This document shows, piece after piece, positions 6,587 to 13,608 of a stretch of 16,166 bases of DNA. Position numbers and translations under genes: made by a program. Position 1 is the stretch's first letter. Each line of letters opens with the position of its first letter. The stretch is from Candidatus Sericytochromatia bacterium (GTDB taxonomy: Bacteria > Cyanobacteriota > Sericytochromatia > UBA7694). The stretch spans positions 1 through 16,166 of the forward strand of contig CAJYHH010001046.1 of the NCBI GenBank assembly GCA_913773825.1. Direction: 5' to 3'. Below the pieces are notes generated by a model. The model was not told the DNA's origin. It did no database searches and saw only the letters and a program-made list of their open reading frames with translations.

Positions 6587-6603
6587 AGAAATAGGTTTAA
6601 AAA

Positions 6604-8673
6604 CTAGCCTTTGCGGACTTGATGACCCGCGCCTTCAAGTGCGTTGATGACGCCATTTTGTAGCTCTTCGATTTCTTCGGGCTGCAGGGTGTGATCATGA
6701 GCGGCAAAGGTAACCGTATAAGCCAGACTCTTGTTGCCTTCACCGATCTTATCACCGGTGTAGACATCAAAGAGCTCGACCTTGCGAACTTTGTCGCTGG
6801 TCTGGCGAATCAGGTTTTGCACGTCAGCAATCAGGGTGCGCTCAGAGCAGATTAAGCTGATGTCAAAGGGAACAGTCGGATACTTCTGGACTTTGACAAA
6901 GCGAGCTTCAGCTTTGGGCAGCGTCAGTAAGGCGCTGACGTTGAGCACAAACAGGCCGACACCGGCTTTGATGCCGAAGTTATGGGCTGTCTGAGGATGT
7001 AACTGGGTGACATAACCGACTTTGGTTTCACCAATCAGGATGTCTGCTGTGCGACCTGGATGACACCAGGCGGGCAGTTCGCCCTGGGCTGGGCGGAAGC
7101 TGCGCTCACTGGCTAAGGGCAGCTGTTCGAGCAGATCTTCAACGGCGCCTTTGACGGTGTAAAAACACTCTGGTGGATTGTTTTTCCAGTTTTGGCGGCA
7201 GAGCAGACCACAGAGCTCAAAGCTGTCGTATTCAAAGGCTTCGCTCTGAAGTTTATTGCTGAAGACACGCTCTAATTCATAAAAGCGGAAGGCTTTGCGG
7301 AAGCGCAGGTTTTCAGCGGTAATCTTGAGCATATTGGGCACTAAGCTGGTGCGCAGCAGGTTCTGATCGCTGGCCAGCGGATTAGCTAATGCCAGATGGT
7401 CAGCTTTATCCAGACCGGCGTTTTCAATCAGTTTGTCTCCTACAAAGCCATAGTTAAAGACTTCATAGAAAGCCAGATCACGACTTAAAACCTGACGCAG
7501 CTGGCGTTGCAGCTGATGCAGAGGGCTGGCTTTAACTGGCTGAACCGGAATCATTGGCGCAACCGGTGGAATATTGTCAAAGCCATAAACACGGCCCACT
7601 TCTTCAACTAAGTCTTCAGGGATGCTGACATCACCGGTTGCTCTGAAGCTCGGCACGGTGACATACAGGGCTTCACCCTGGCTATCTACCTGGAACTGCA
7701 GACGAGTGAGAATATCGGCGATCACCTCATCACTTAAGTCAATGCCGAGGCGCTGACGGAAAAAGTTAAAGCTGGTCGCAATCACAACCGGGTTGCGATC
7801 CGCCCGGTCTACGTCCAGCAGGCTGCTGACCACTTTTGCTTCTGGGCAGAGGTCAAGCAGCAGCGTGACATAGCGACGAATGGCGCGGTCAGTCTGCTGG
7901 GGGTCTAAGCCTTTTTCAAAGCGCATGGAGGAGTCTGTGCGGATATTGAGGGCGGCAGCTGTACGGCGAACATGAGTGGGATGGAAATTAGCAGATTCCA
8001 GCACCAGTGAAGTAGTGGATGCGATCACTTCGCTGTTTGCACCGCCCATTACACCGGCTATCGCGACGGGCTTTTCAGCATCAGCAATCACCAACATATT
8101 TTCATTCAGCTCATGCTCATTGCCATCAAGAGTCTGCAGACGCTCACCTTTTTGAGCCATTCTGACCTGAACCAGATCACCGGTTAAGCGACGGCGGTCA
8201 AAGGCGTGCATCGGCTGACCGAGTTCGTACATCACGTAGTTGGTCAAATCGACGATGTTGTTGATGGTACGTGAACCAATTTTTTCGAGTTTGGCGACCA
8301 GCCAGTCAGGAGACGGGCCGACTGTGACATTGTCGATTACCAGGCCGCTATAGCGCGGGCAGAGCTCAGGGTCGACATTCACTTCAACCTTAAGCGCCTC
8401 TTGAGCGTCAGATGCGTAGGCCCATTCACCTAATGAAGGGGCTAGCAGATTCGTTTTATAAACGGCTGCGACTTCACGGGCAAAGCCAAAATGGCCCCAA
8501 AGGTCGGGGCGATGGGTCAGCGACTTGTTGTCGATGTCGTAAACAACGTCTTCGCCGTGTTTTTCATGGCCTTCAATTTCAGCGGTGGCCAGAGTCATTT
8601 TAATGCCAACGGTCTTGGGATCGTCGGGCAGCTCTCCGACGTATTCCTTGATCCAATCCAGTGAAAGTTTCAT
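6604..8673 (-). CDS. pheT: Phenylalanine-tRNA ligase beta subunit, short form
   Basis: A 689-residue beta subunit of the alpha2-beta2 enzyme that charges tRNA-Phe. It opens with MKLSLDWIKEYV. It then has the B1 region, the B3/B4 domain involved in editing (residues about 150-300, with NNIVDLTNYVMYELGQPMHA and GVMGG), the B5 domain, the catalytic-like core (GRVYGFDNIPP, then the ENLRFRKAFRFYELERVF region) and a C-terminal anticodon-binding FDX-ACB domain (about 600-689). Typical bacterial PheT is near 800 residues. The difference is the missing EMAP/OB-fold tRNA-binding domain, which should follow residue 35: here EIEGHEKHGED joins directly to IDNKSLTHRPDLWGHFG. ATG 8673 is the family start and lies one base after the pheS stop, so the two are translationally coupled; GGAG lies about ten bases upstream, inside pheS. 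Confidence 0.96.
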   Translation of the reverse strand: MKLSLDWIKEYVGELPDDPKTVGIKMTLATAEIEGHEKHGEDVVYDIDNKSLTHRPDLWGHFGFAREVAAVYKTNLLAPSLGEWAYASDAQEALKVEVNVDPELCPRYSGLVIDNVTVGPSPDWLVAKLEKIGSRTINNIVDLTNYVMYELGQPMHAFDRRRLTGDLVQVRMAQKGERLQTLDGNEHELNENMLVIADAEKPVAIAGVMGGANSEVIASTTSLVLESANFHPTHVRRTAAALNIRTDSSMRFEKGLDPQQTDRAIRRYVTLLLDLCPEAKVVSSLLDVDRADRNPVVIATSFNFFRQRLGIDLSDEVIADILTRLQFQVDSQGEALYVTVPSFRATGDVSIPEDLVEEVGRVYGFDNIPPVAPMIPVQPVKASPLHQLQRQLRQVLSRDLAFYEVFNYGFVGDKLIENAGLDKADHLALANPLASDQNLLRTSLVPNMLKITAENLRFRKAFRFYELERVFSNKLQSEAFEYDSFELCGLLCRQNWKNNPPECFYTVKGAVEDLLEQLPLASERSFRPAQGELPAWCHPGRTADILIGETKVGYVTQLHPQTAHNFGIKAGVGLFVLNVSALLTLPKAEARFVKVQKYPTVPFDISLICSERTLIADVQNLIRQTSDKVRKVELFDVYTGDKIGEGNKSLAYTVTFAAHDHTLQPEEIEELQNGVINALEGAGHQVRKG

Positions 8674-8674
8674 C

Positions 8675-9703
8675 TTAGAACTGCTCCAGGAATTCGAGAT
8701 TGCCACTCTGGAAGTGGCGGATGTCGTCGATGCCATAACGCATCATCACGAGACGATTGAGGCCCATGCCAAAAGCAAAGCCGCTGTATTCGGTCGGGTC
8801 AATGCCGCAGTTGCGCAGCACATTAGGATGGACTGCTCCGCAGGGTAAAAGCTCCACCCAGCCTTCGTGTTTGCAGACCGGGCAACCGCCACCGCCGCAA
8901 ATCAAGCAGCTGATGTCGAGTTCAAAACCAGGTTCAACAAAGGGGAAAAAGCCTGGCCGTAGGCGGACTTCGACGTCTTTTTGAAAAATCTCGCGCAGCA
9001 AGACTTTCATGACGTAAATCAGATTGGCGACGGAGATGTTTTTATCCACCATCAGGCCTTCAACCTGATAAAACGTGTTTTCGTGAGAAGCATCAGTTGC
9101 TTCATAACGGAACACGCGACCTGGTGAAATCCCGCGCAGAGGTGGCTTATGGGCATGCATGGCGCGCACCTGAACGCTGGAAGTATGAGTGCGCAGCAGA
9201 CGGCCATTGGTCAGCCAGAAAGTATCCTGCATATCGCGGGCCGGGTGATCAGCCGGGATATTCAGCGCGCCAAAATTATGAAAATCATCTTCGACCTGGG
9301 GTCCGTCAAAGACGTTAAAGCCCATTGAGCGGAAGATATCTTCGACTTCGTACTGAATCTGCGTCAGGGGGTGCAGACGGCCACGGCCCAGATGGGTCTC
9401 GCGGGTGCCGGGTGCGGTGACGTCGAGCCATTCTTTTTGATCTAAGTCAGCAAACTGGCTGGCTTTAAAGGCTTCTTTGCGGGCAGTCAGCGCTTCTTCA
9501 ATGGCTGTGCGGGCAGCGTTAATATACTGGCCAGCCTGGGCTTTTTCTTCCGGGCTGAGCTTGCCCATCTCCTGGAAAAAAGCCCGGAAACGGCCTTTTT
9601 TTCCGAAGTATTCGATGCGCAGGGCTTCAAGTGCGGCATCGTCGGTGGCGGCGGCGATCGCAGCCAGCGCCTCTTGTTGAGTCGCCTGGACGGTTTCTTG
9701 CAT
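8675..9703 (-). CDS. pheS: Phenylalanine-tRNA ligase alpha subunit
   Basis: A 342-residue catalytic subunit. The first 90 residues form the N-terminal coiled-coil arm that contacts tRNA (EYFGKKGRFRAFFQEMGKLS). Class II motif 2 is seen at F198-H207 (FRYEATDASH) leading into FYQVEGL. Motif 3 is GFAFGMGLNR ending at R317. An insert CLICGGGGCPVC gives a Cys4 knuckle at C266, C269, C274 and C277, as in many bacterial PheS proteins. ATG 9703 is chosen because the family starts here and GGAG lies seven bases upstream. The open frame extends 30 residues further, but that part is not PheS-like. No T-box or Phe-rich leader peptide is seen in the 130 bases upstream. Operon with pheT. Confidence 0.97.
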   Translation of the reverse strand: MQETVQATQQEALAAIAAATDDAALEALRIEYFGKKGRFRAFFQEMGKLSPEEKAQAGQYINAARTAIEEALTARKEAFKASQFADLDQKEWLDVTAPGTRETHLGRGRLHPLTQIQYEVEDIFRSMGFNVFDGPQVEDDFHNFGALNIPADHPARDMQDTFWLTNGRLLRTHTSSVQVRAMHAHKPPLRGISPGRVFRYEATDASHENTFYQVEGLMVDKNISVANLIYVMKVLLREIFQKDVEVRLRPGFFPFVEPGFELDISCLICGGGGCPVCKHEGWVELLPCGAVHPNVLRNCGIDPTEYSGFAFGMGLNRLVMMRYGIDDIRHFQSGNLEFLEQF

Positions 9704-9836
9704 AATACATCTCCGGTGGGATCTTCGAATGCCCATGATAACACGCCGCGCCAAGCGCTGGCAGGGCTCTGAACCAGGAGCAGGCAAGGCCAAATCTGCT
9801 GTTCAGCAACTTAAAAATTGACTGGGCAGAGGGACT

Positions 9837-10421
9837 TTAAGCGTCTGAGAGTTCAGCCTGGGCTTTTTGTTCAATCGCCCGAATAAAGTCAGTTTTAGCG
9901 GCTGCGTAGTGATTCCCAGATTCCCAGTCCTGAGTGGCCAGCTGATGTTTCAGAGCGGCATAGGCATCGCGGTCTTCGTCATGAGTGCGCAGCCAGTTGC
10001 GAAACAAGAGATGGCGTGCCCAAAATTCTGAGTGCCGGCTGACCATATGAATATGATGGGTATGCGGGTAAGCCATCTGGTCAATTTTATTGACTTCTGA
10101 ATCCACGATCACGGGTAATTCAGCATCAGCAGGGGCTTCTACTCGAATTAAATAGCGCCGTTCAGGCATAAAGCGCTCGTAGTAGCGGATGTAGTGATAG
10201 CCCAGTCCAAATAAGGCAAAAGCAGCTGAATCTAAATCTTGTTCAGAGGGCAGGCCAATTAACAGATCTAAAATGGGTTTGGCAGCAAGGCCTGAAACTG
10301 ACGTACTGCCAATATGTTCAATCTGGGCCTCGCGCCCAGCTAAAGCTTTATCCAGACGACCTTTTTCAGTTTCAAAATCACTTGCCCATATTGGGTTATA
10401 AGCTGCAAGACTGATTTTCAT
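9837..10421 (-). CDS. GrpB/UPF0157 family protein
   Basis: A 194-residue cytoplasmic protein of the GrpB (UPF0157) family, a branch of the nucleotidyltransferase superfamily. The family signature is clear: YNPIWASDFETEKGRL near the start, then IEHIGSTSVSGLAAKPILDL (residues 34-53), with the GSTS loop at 38-41 and D52. YYERFMPERRYLIRV and a histidine-rich THHIHMV follow, then a helical C-terminus ending in a repeated YAALKHQLA/YAAAKTDFI pattern. The biochemical activity of the family is not established. ATG 10421 has AGGAGG six bases upstream; the longer frame to 10454 is not used. A perfect TTGACA reads on the minus strand about 50 bases upstream and may serve as its -35 box. Confidence 0.9.
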   Translation of the reverse strand: MKISLAAYNPIWASDFETEKGRLDKALAGREAQIEHIGSTSVSGLAAKPILDLLIGLPSEQDLDSAAFALFGLGYHYIRYYERFMPERRYLIRVEAPADAELPVIVDSEVNKIDQMAYPHTHHIHMVSRHSEFWARHLLFRNWLRTHDEDRDAYAALKHQLATQDWESGNHYAAAKTDFIRAIEQKAQAELSDA

Positions 10422-10767
10422 AAAGGGCCTCCTGGTTGGTTTGCAAGTTGCCATAGTGTGGCATAGTTTTTGTCAAAACACTAGTTAACATGTGGGTTAA
10501 CAATCGGGGGTGTTTTTGGCTTTTTATATAGGCTTGTCAAAAAAACTGAGGGAATAAAGATTACAGGCCATTTCTGGCTTTTGAGGCTGATTGGCAAGAT
10601 ATAAATTCGCCGTTAATCTTGGCTCAAGTGTCTTGAGGCTGTCTCTCTAACTGATTAACATATTCATACATGACGTGAGTGTCACGGCTAAGTGATGCTG
10701 CGCATGAGTCATTTTGCACACTCTGCAAACCCATCATCTGCGGTAAATGTTATCAGGAGTCTAAGTA
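10422..10767. other. Intergenic region with several short palindromes
   Basis: No gene seen in these 346 bases between the divergent GrpB and lipoprotein genes. They contain TGCCA/TGGCA arms (10449-10463), two GTTAAC palindromes 12 bases apart (10484-10489, 10496-10501), and a perfect inverted repeat CTCAAG-TGT-CTTGAG (10623-10637). Two TTGACA matches read on the minus strand, near 10471-10476 and 10532-10538. For the lipoprotein gene, AGGAG lies eight bases before the ATG but no convincing promoter was identified. The region probably holds promoters and binding sites for both genes. Confidence 0.4.
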
Positions 10768-10989
10768 ATGAATGCCTGTTTTGTTAAGCCAGCTAAACCG
10801 ACTCGCTTAGTCATGTTCAGCTTAATCAGTCTGACTGGCCTGAATCTGTTAAGCGCTTGTCAGACGGTTCAGCCTAATCAAACCAGCTTTTTAGCTCAGA
10901 ATAGGGCGCAACATGCGGGCCGGACTCCTGAAAAACACTCTGACAAGGGTGAAATGACCATCAGTGTGCTGTTCCCAAAGGGAAAGTAA
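10768..10989 (+). CDS. Small lipoprotein of unknown function
   Basis: A 73-residue protein with a lipobox: a hydrophobic core (about residues 14-28) followed by LLSAC, with the lipid-accepting cysteine at C31. The mature part is only about 43 residues, hydrophilic, with no recognised domain (CQTVQPNQTSF, then a charged tail). After cleavage it would be held in the cytoplasmic or outer membrane and face the periplasm. Residue +2 is Gln, so retention in the inner membrane is not indicated. AGGAG lies eight bases before the ATG. A second small gene follows 75 bases downstream on the same strand, before a strong terminator, so the two probably share a message. I cannot name a function. Confidence 0.7.
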   Translation: MNACFVKPAKPTRLVMFSLISLTGLNLLSACQTVQPNQTSFLAQNRAQHAGRTPEKHSDKGEMTISVLFPKGK

Positions 10990-11064
10990 CCAGGCTTGTT
11001 TTCGCACAAGCTGCTCAGAACATGAGCCGAAATCAAGATGACAGATTATTAAGGGAGAATGTTC

Positions 11065-11202
11065 ATGTCGATGACGAGTGCAAAAATCAAATCTAAATCC
11101 AGACAGCAGAGCTGGGAACTGCCTCAGGATCAGCGTCGTAACCCGAAACAAGCTGGTTTTGTACGGGTTTACCGCCCGCTGGATGGTCAGCAGATTAGCT
11201 AG
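11065..11202 (+). CDS. 45-residue basic protein, unrecognised
   Basis: A short open frame starting MSMTSAKIKSKSRQQ and ending RVYRPLDGQQIS, rich in Lys, Arg and Gln, with no membrane segment or signal peptide. Support for it being a gene: AGGGAG lies seven bases before the ATG, it follows the small lipoprotein gene, and a perfect terminator hairpin comes 58 bases after its stop. A second ATG two codons later (11071) is an alternative start. The 75 bases before it contain two small hairpins (GCTTGT/ACAAGC at 10994-11011 and GCTCA/TGAGC at 11013-11027), which could tune expression between the two genes. No family recognised; possible nucleic-acid or protein binding from its charge is only a guess. 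Confidence 0.55.
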   Translation: MSMTSAKIKSKSRQQSWELPQDQRRNPKQAGFVRVYRPLDGQQIS

Positions 11203-11260
11203 ACGAGCGGCTGCTTTTAAGCGGCTAGTGGGAATCATTTTGAGCTTGTCCGCTCATCAA

Positions 11261-11285
11261 AAAACCGGCATGAGTGGCCGGTTTT
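11261..11285. terminator. Two-way intrinsic terminator
   Basis: Perfect nine-base stem AAAACCGGC (11261-11269) and GCCGGTTTT (11277-11285) with a seven-base loop. It has A residues on the left flank and Ts at the right end, so it can work on both strands. It lies between the end of the small plus-strand operon and the end of the convergent aldehyde dehydrogenase gene. Confidence 0.85.
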
Positions 11286-11325
11286 AAGCTGTTTTACGTT
11301 TTTAAATCGTTTTTAAAAGCTGATG

Positions 11326-12768
11326 CTATTTCATAATCCGACGCACAACTTTTTCTTTCCAGCCAGGGTAGGGCGGGTAGCGCAGCGGCACATCAAATTT
11401 AAGCTGACGCTGCATCAGGGCTTTGCGATGTGAAAAAGTCTCAAAGCTAAAGCGCCCGTGATAACTGCCCATCCCGCTGGTGCCGACTCCGCCAAAGGGC
11501 AGATAAGGCGTGGCGAGATGAATGACCGTATCGTTGATACAGCCACCGCCAAAACTCAGGCGATTGACGATCATCTGCTGATGCGCTTTGTTTTCACTAA
11601 ACAGATATAAGGCTAAAGGTCGAGGGCGGCTTTGAATCTTTTCGATCACTTCTTCAAGTGAACGATAAGTCAGCACGGGTAAAAGGGGCCCAAAGAGCTC
11701 TTCATTCATCAGCGGATCGTCCCAGTCAACAGGTGAGAGGATCGTCGGCGCAATATAGCGCTCTTTGCGATCGTGCTGGCCGCCTAGCGCAACTTGTTCC
11801 GGGCGAATCATGCTCGTCAGGCGATCAAAATGATTTTCATTGACAATCCGGGCGTAGTCCGGGCTCTGGCGCGGATCAGTGCCATAAAAGTCCTGAAGGC
11901 AGCGGGCCATTTCCTGAATCAGATCAACCTTCATTTCAGGCGGGACCAGAATATAGTCTGGGGCGACGCATGTCTGACCCGCATTGAGAAACTTACCCCA
12001 GACAATTCGGCGGGCGGTAATTTCTAGCGGAACCCCTCTATCGACAATACAGGGGCTTTTACCACCGAGTTCAAGCGTCACGGGCGTCAAATGTTTAGCC
12101 GCTTTTTCCATCACAATTCGTCCGACACGGGTGCTGCCAGTAAAGAAAATATAGTCAAACTGCTGATCAAGCAGCACTTCGCTGACTTCTGTGCCGCCTT
12201 CAAGAGATGTGACATAGTGAGGGTCAAAGGTGTTTTTAATTAATTCTGTCATCACGCGCGATGTTGCGGGAGTCAGTTCTGAAGGCTTAACAACGGCGCA
12301 GTTACCAGCTGCCAGTGCGCCAATCAGGGGATCCATTAAGAGCTGAAAGGGGTAGTTCCAGGGAGCAATAATCAGCGTCACGCCAAAGGGTTCATAGACA
12401 ATCTGGCTGCTGCCGGGCTGATGAACCAACGGGGTTTTGACTTCTTCGGGTTCAACCCACTCAGGTAAATGTTTCAGGGTATGGGTAAGTTCATCAAGTA
12501 CAAAGCCAATTTCAGTAGCATAAGCTTCAAACGCTGATTTGCCAAAGTCTTGTTTAAGCGCGGACTGAATCTGGCTTTCATAGCGCTGAATGGCGCTGCG
12601 CAAAGCCTGTAATTGGCCCTGACGAAAAGCCAGTGGGCGAGTTTTGCCGGAGTTAAAATACTGACGCTGAGTGGCGACAATGGCTTCGATCTCGGCTTGT
12701 TGGCTTGCAGTTTGGCTGGATTTAGGGGGGGCGAGCTGGGCTTCGATAGGTAGTTCAGAACTGGACAT
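11326..12768 (-). CDS. Class 3 aldehyde dehydrogenase, NAD(P)-dependent
   Basis: A 480-residue soluble enzyme that oxidises aldehydes to acids. Hallmarks in order: APWNYPFQL, KPSELTPATS, the nucleotide-loop GSTRVG (211-216), the general base E233 in LELGGKSP, the nucleophile C267 in NAGQTCVAPDY, and EELFGP (E357). The spacing between E233 and C267, the compact length and the C-terminal PFGGVGTSGMGSYHG, then RYPPYPGW, place it in the ALDH3 group, which includes fatty and aromatic aldehyde dehydrogenases such as coniferyl aldehyde dehydrogenase. The exact substrate cannot be read from the sequence. GGAGG lies four bases before the ATG. A TACAAT box on the minus strand at 12804-12799 could be its -10. 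About 25 residues precede the domain proper. It stands alone between the terminator and the hairpin region. Confidence 0.95.
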   Translation of the reverse strand: MSSSELPIEAQLAPPKSSQTASQQAEIEAIVATQRQYFNSGKTRPLAFRQGQLQALRSAIQRYESQIQSALKQDFGKSAFEAYATEIGFVLDELTHTLKHLPEWVEPEEVKTPLVHQPGSSQIVYEPFGVTLIIAPWNYPFQLLMDPLIGALAAGNCAVVKPSELTPATSRVMTELIKNTFDPHYVTSLEGGTEVSEVLLDQQFDYIFFTGSTRVGRIVMEKAAKHLTPVTLELGGKSPCIVDRGVPLEITARRIVWGKFLNAGQTCVAPDYILVPPEMKVDLIQEMARCLQDFYGTDPRQSPDYARIVNENHFDRLTSMIRPEQVALGGQHDRKERYIAPTILSPVDWDDPLMNEELFGPLLPVLTYRSLEEVIEKIQSRPRPLALYLFSENKAHQQMIVNRLSFGGGCINDTVIHLATPYLPFGGVGTSGMGSYHGRFSFETFSHRKALMQRQLKFDVPLRYPPYPGWKEKVVRRIMK

Positions 12769-12849
12769 AAGGCCTCCGGCTGCTTTGATGCTCTAGGTAT
12801 TGTACGCTGCTGGGCAGGATGTTTGCCAGGACAGCGAGAGAGAGTCTGT

Positions 12850-13049
12850 GCAAGCTGCGCTTGCGGTTTAGGGCTTCGCGGTTGAGTACAAGCGGAGCTT
12901 GTGGTTTAGCAAAAGACAAGACTTAGTTAAACAGAAAGCTCTGCACTTCCTACACCGTCAGGCGCAGCCTGACTCTCACCGCGAGCTTTGCTCGCTCTAA
13001 ACCGCTGAGTTTCACTCAGCTCTGTCCCCCTCCTGCAGCATTTTGCTGC
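12850..13049. repeat. Cluster of six short hairpins with three-base loops
   Basis: Within the 347-base gap between the divergent aldehyde dehydrogenase and exported-protein genes lie six perfect stem-loops of 6-7 base pairs, each with a loop of exactly three bases: 12850-12864 (GCAAGC, loop TGC), 12888-12902 (ACAAGC, loop GGA), 12957-12973 (GTCAGGC, loop GCA), 12981-12995 (GCGAGC, loop TTT), 13004-13020 (GCTGAGT, loop TTC) and 13035-13049 (GCAGCA, loop TTT). The first two are each followed by GGTTTAG (period 38 bases). The fourth is followed by the reverse complement CTAAACC, so the cluster is itself partly inverted. No open frame of note lies here. It may be an interspersed palindromic repeat, a structured RNA or a divergent regulatory region. 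Confidence 0.75.
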
Positions 13050-13115
13050 GTCCTCTGGTCAGGAATCACTTTCAGCTTTTATGCTGTTAGGAGAATCCCC
13101 GAAGGACAGAACCTT

Positions 13116-13595
13116 ATGAAATCCTTATGGCTATTTAGCGCAGCCCTGCTATTGGCTTCGCCACAAATGCCCATGCAGGCGCAGACCCAGACCCAACACC
13201 AGAATTTTCGCATTGATAAAGTTCAGCGCTCTCAGCGTACTCAGCTGAGTGATAAAAAAAGCTTTCGCCTGAGCTATACGCCCACTCCAGATCCGATTCC
13301 GCTTAATCAGCATTTTCGGATTCGTGTCCAGGTTCAGAGTGCTGCTAATAAGCTACTTGATGGCGCCGTGCTAACAGTCGATGCGACCATGCCTGAACAT
13401 AACCACGGCATGAACGTAAAACCCAAGGTCAAAGCCTTAGGTAAAGGCGTTTATGAAATTCAGGGCTTTTTATTTCATATGGCCGGTTATTGGGAAATTG
13501 CAATTAACGTCCAGCACGGTGGCAAACGCGAAAAAGTGATTTTTGGCGCTACTGTGGCGATGAAGCCGACTGAACATCACGGGAATCATCATTAG
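13116..13595 (+). CDS. Exported YtkA/FixH-like domain protein
   Basis: A 159-residue protein with a signal peptide (MKSLWLFSAALLLASP, cut near residue 22-25). One beta-sandwich domain follows, resembling the YtkA/FixH-like group: IPLNQHFRIRVQV, a conserved-looking MPEHNHGMN (H95, H97, M99), GKGVYEIQGFLFHMAGYWEIAI (H121, M122, W126) and a histidine-rich tail. The His and Met residues suggest copper or heme-related metal binding in the periplasm, but this is inferred. An AGGA sequence lies about nine bases before the ATG. The next gene, a di-heme cytochrome, begins 13 bases after the stop, so they form an operon. The pairing suggests that this protein is a partner or substrate of the cytochrome. 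Other possible roles are metal delivery to it. Confidence 0.75.
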   Translation: MKSLWLFSAALLLASPQMPMQAQTQTQHQNFRIDKVQRSQRTQLSDKKSFRLSYTPTPDPIPLNQHFRIRVQVQSAANKLLDGAVLTVDATMPEHNHGMNVKPKVKALGKGVYEIQGFLFHMAGYWEIAINVQHGGKREKVIFGATVAMKPTEHHGNHH

Positions 13596-13608
13596 GGAGC
13601 GTTGAGTC

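Noticed and set aside
8674..8736. 21-residue N-terminal extension of PheT
   Set aside because: It lies inside the 3' end of pheS, and the family start MKLSLDW is at 8673.
9704..9793. 30-residue N-terminal extension of PheS
   Set aside because: The extension is arginine-rich and unlike the family, and ATG 9703 has GGAG at good spacing.
9704..9836. T-box or attenuator leader before pheS
   Set aside because: No T-box core resembling GGTGGNACC followed by a terminator and no Phe-rich leader frame was found on the minus strand; only a weak TATCAT-like box is present.
10891..11238. 115-residue minus-strand open frame over the lipoprotein and 45-residue genes
   Set aside because: The plus-strand frames have strong ribosome binding sites, a lipobox and a terminator in the right place; the minus frame has none of these.
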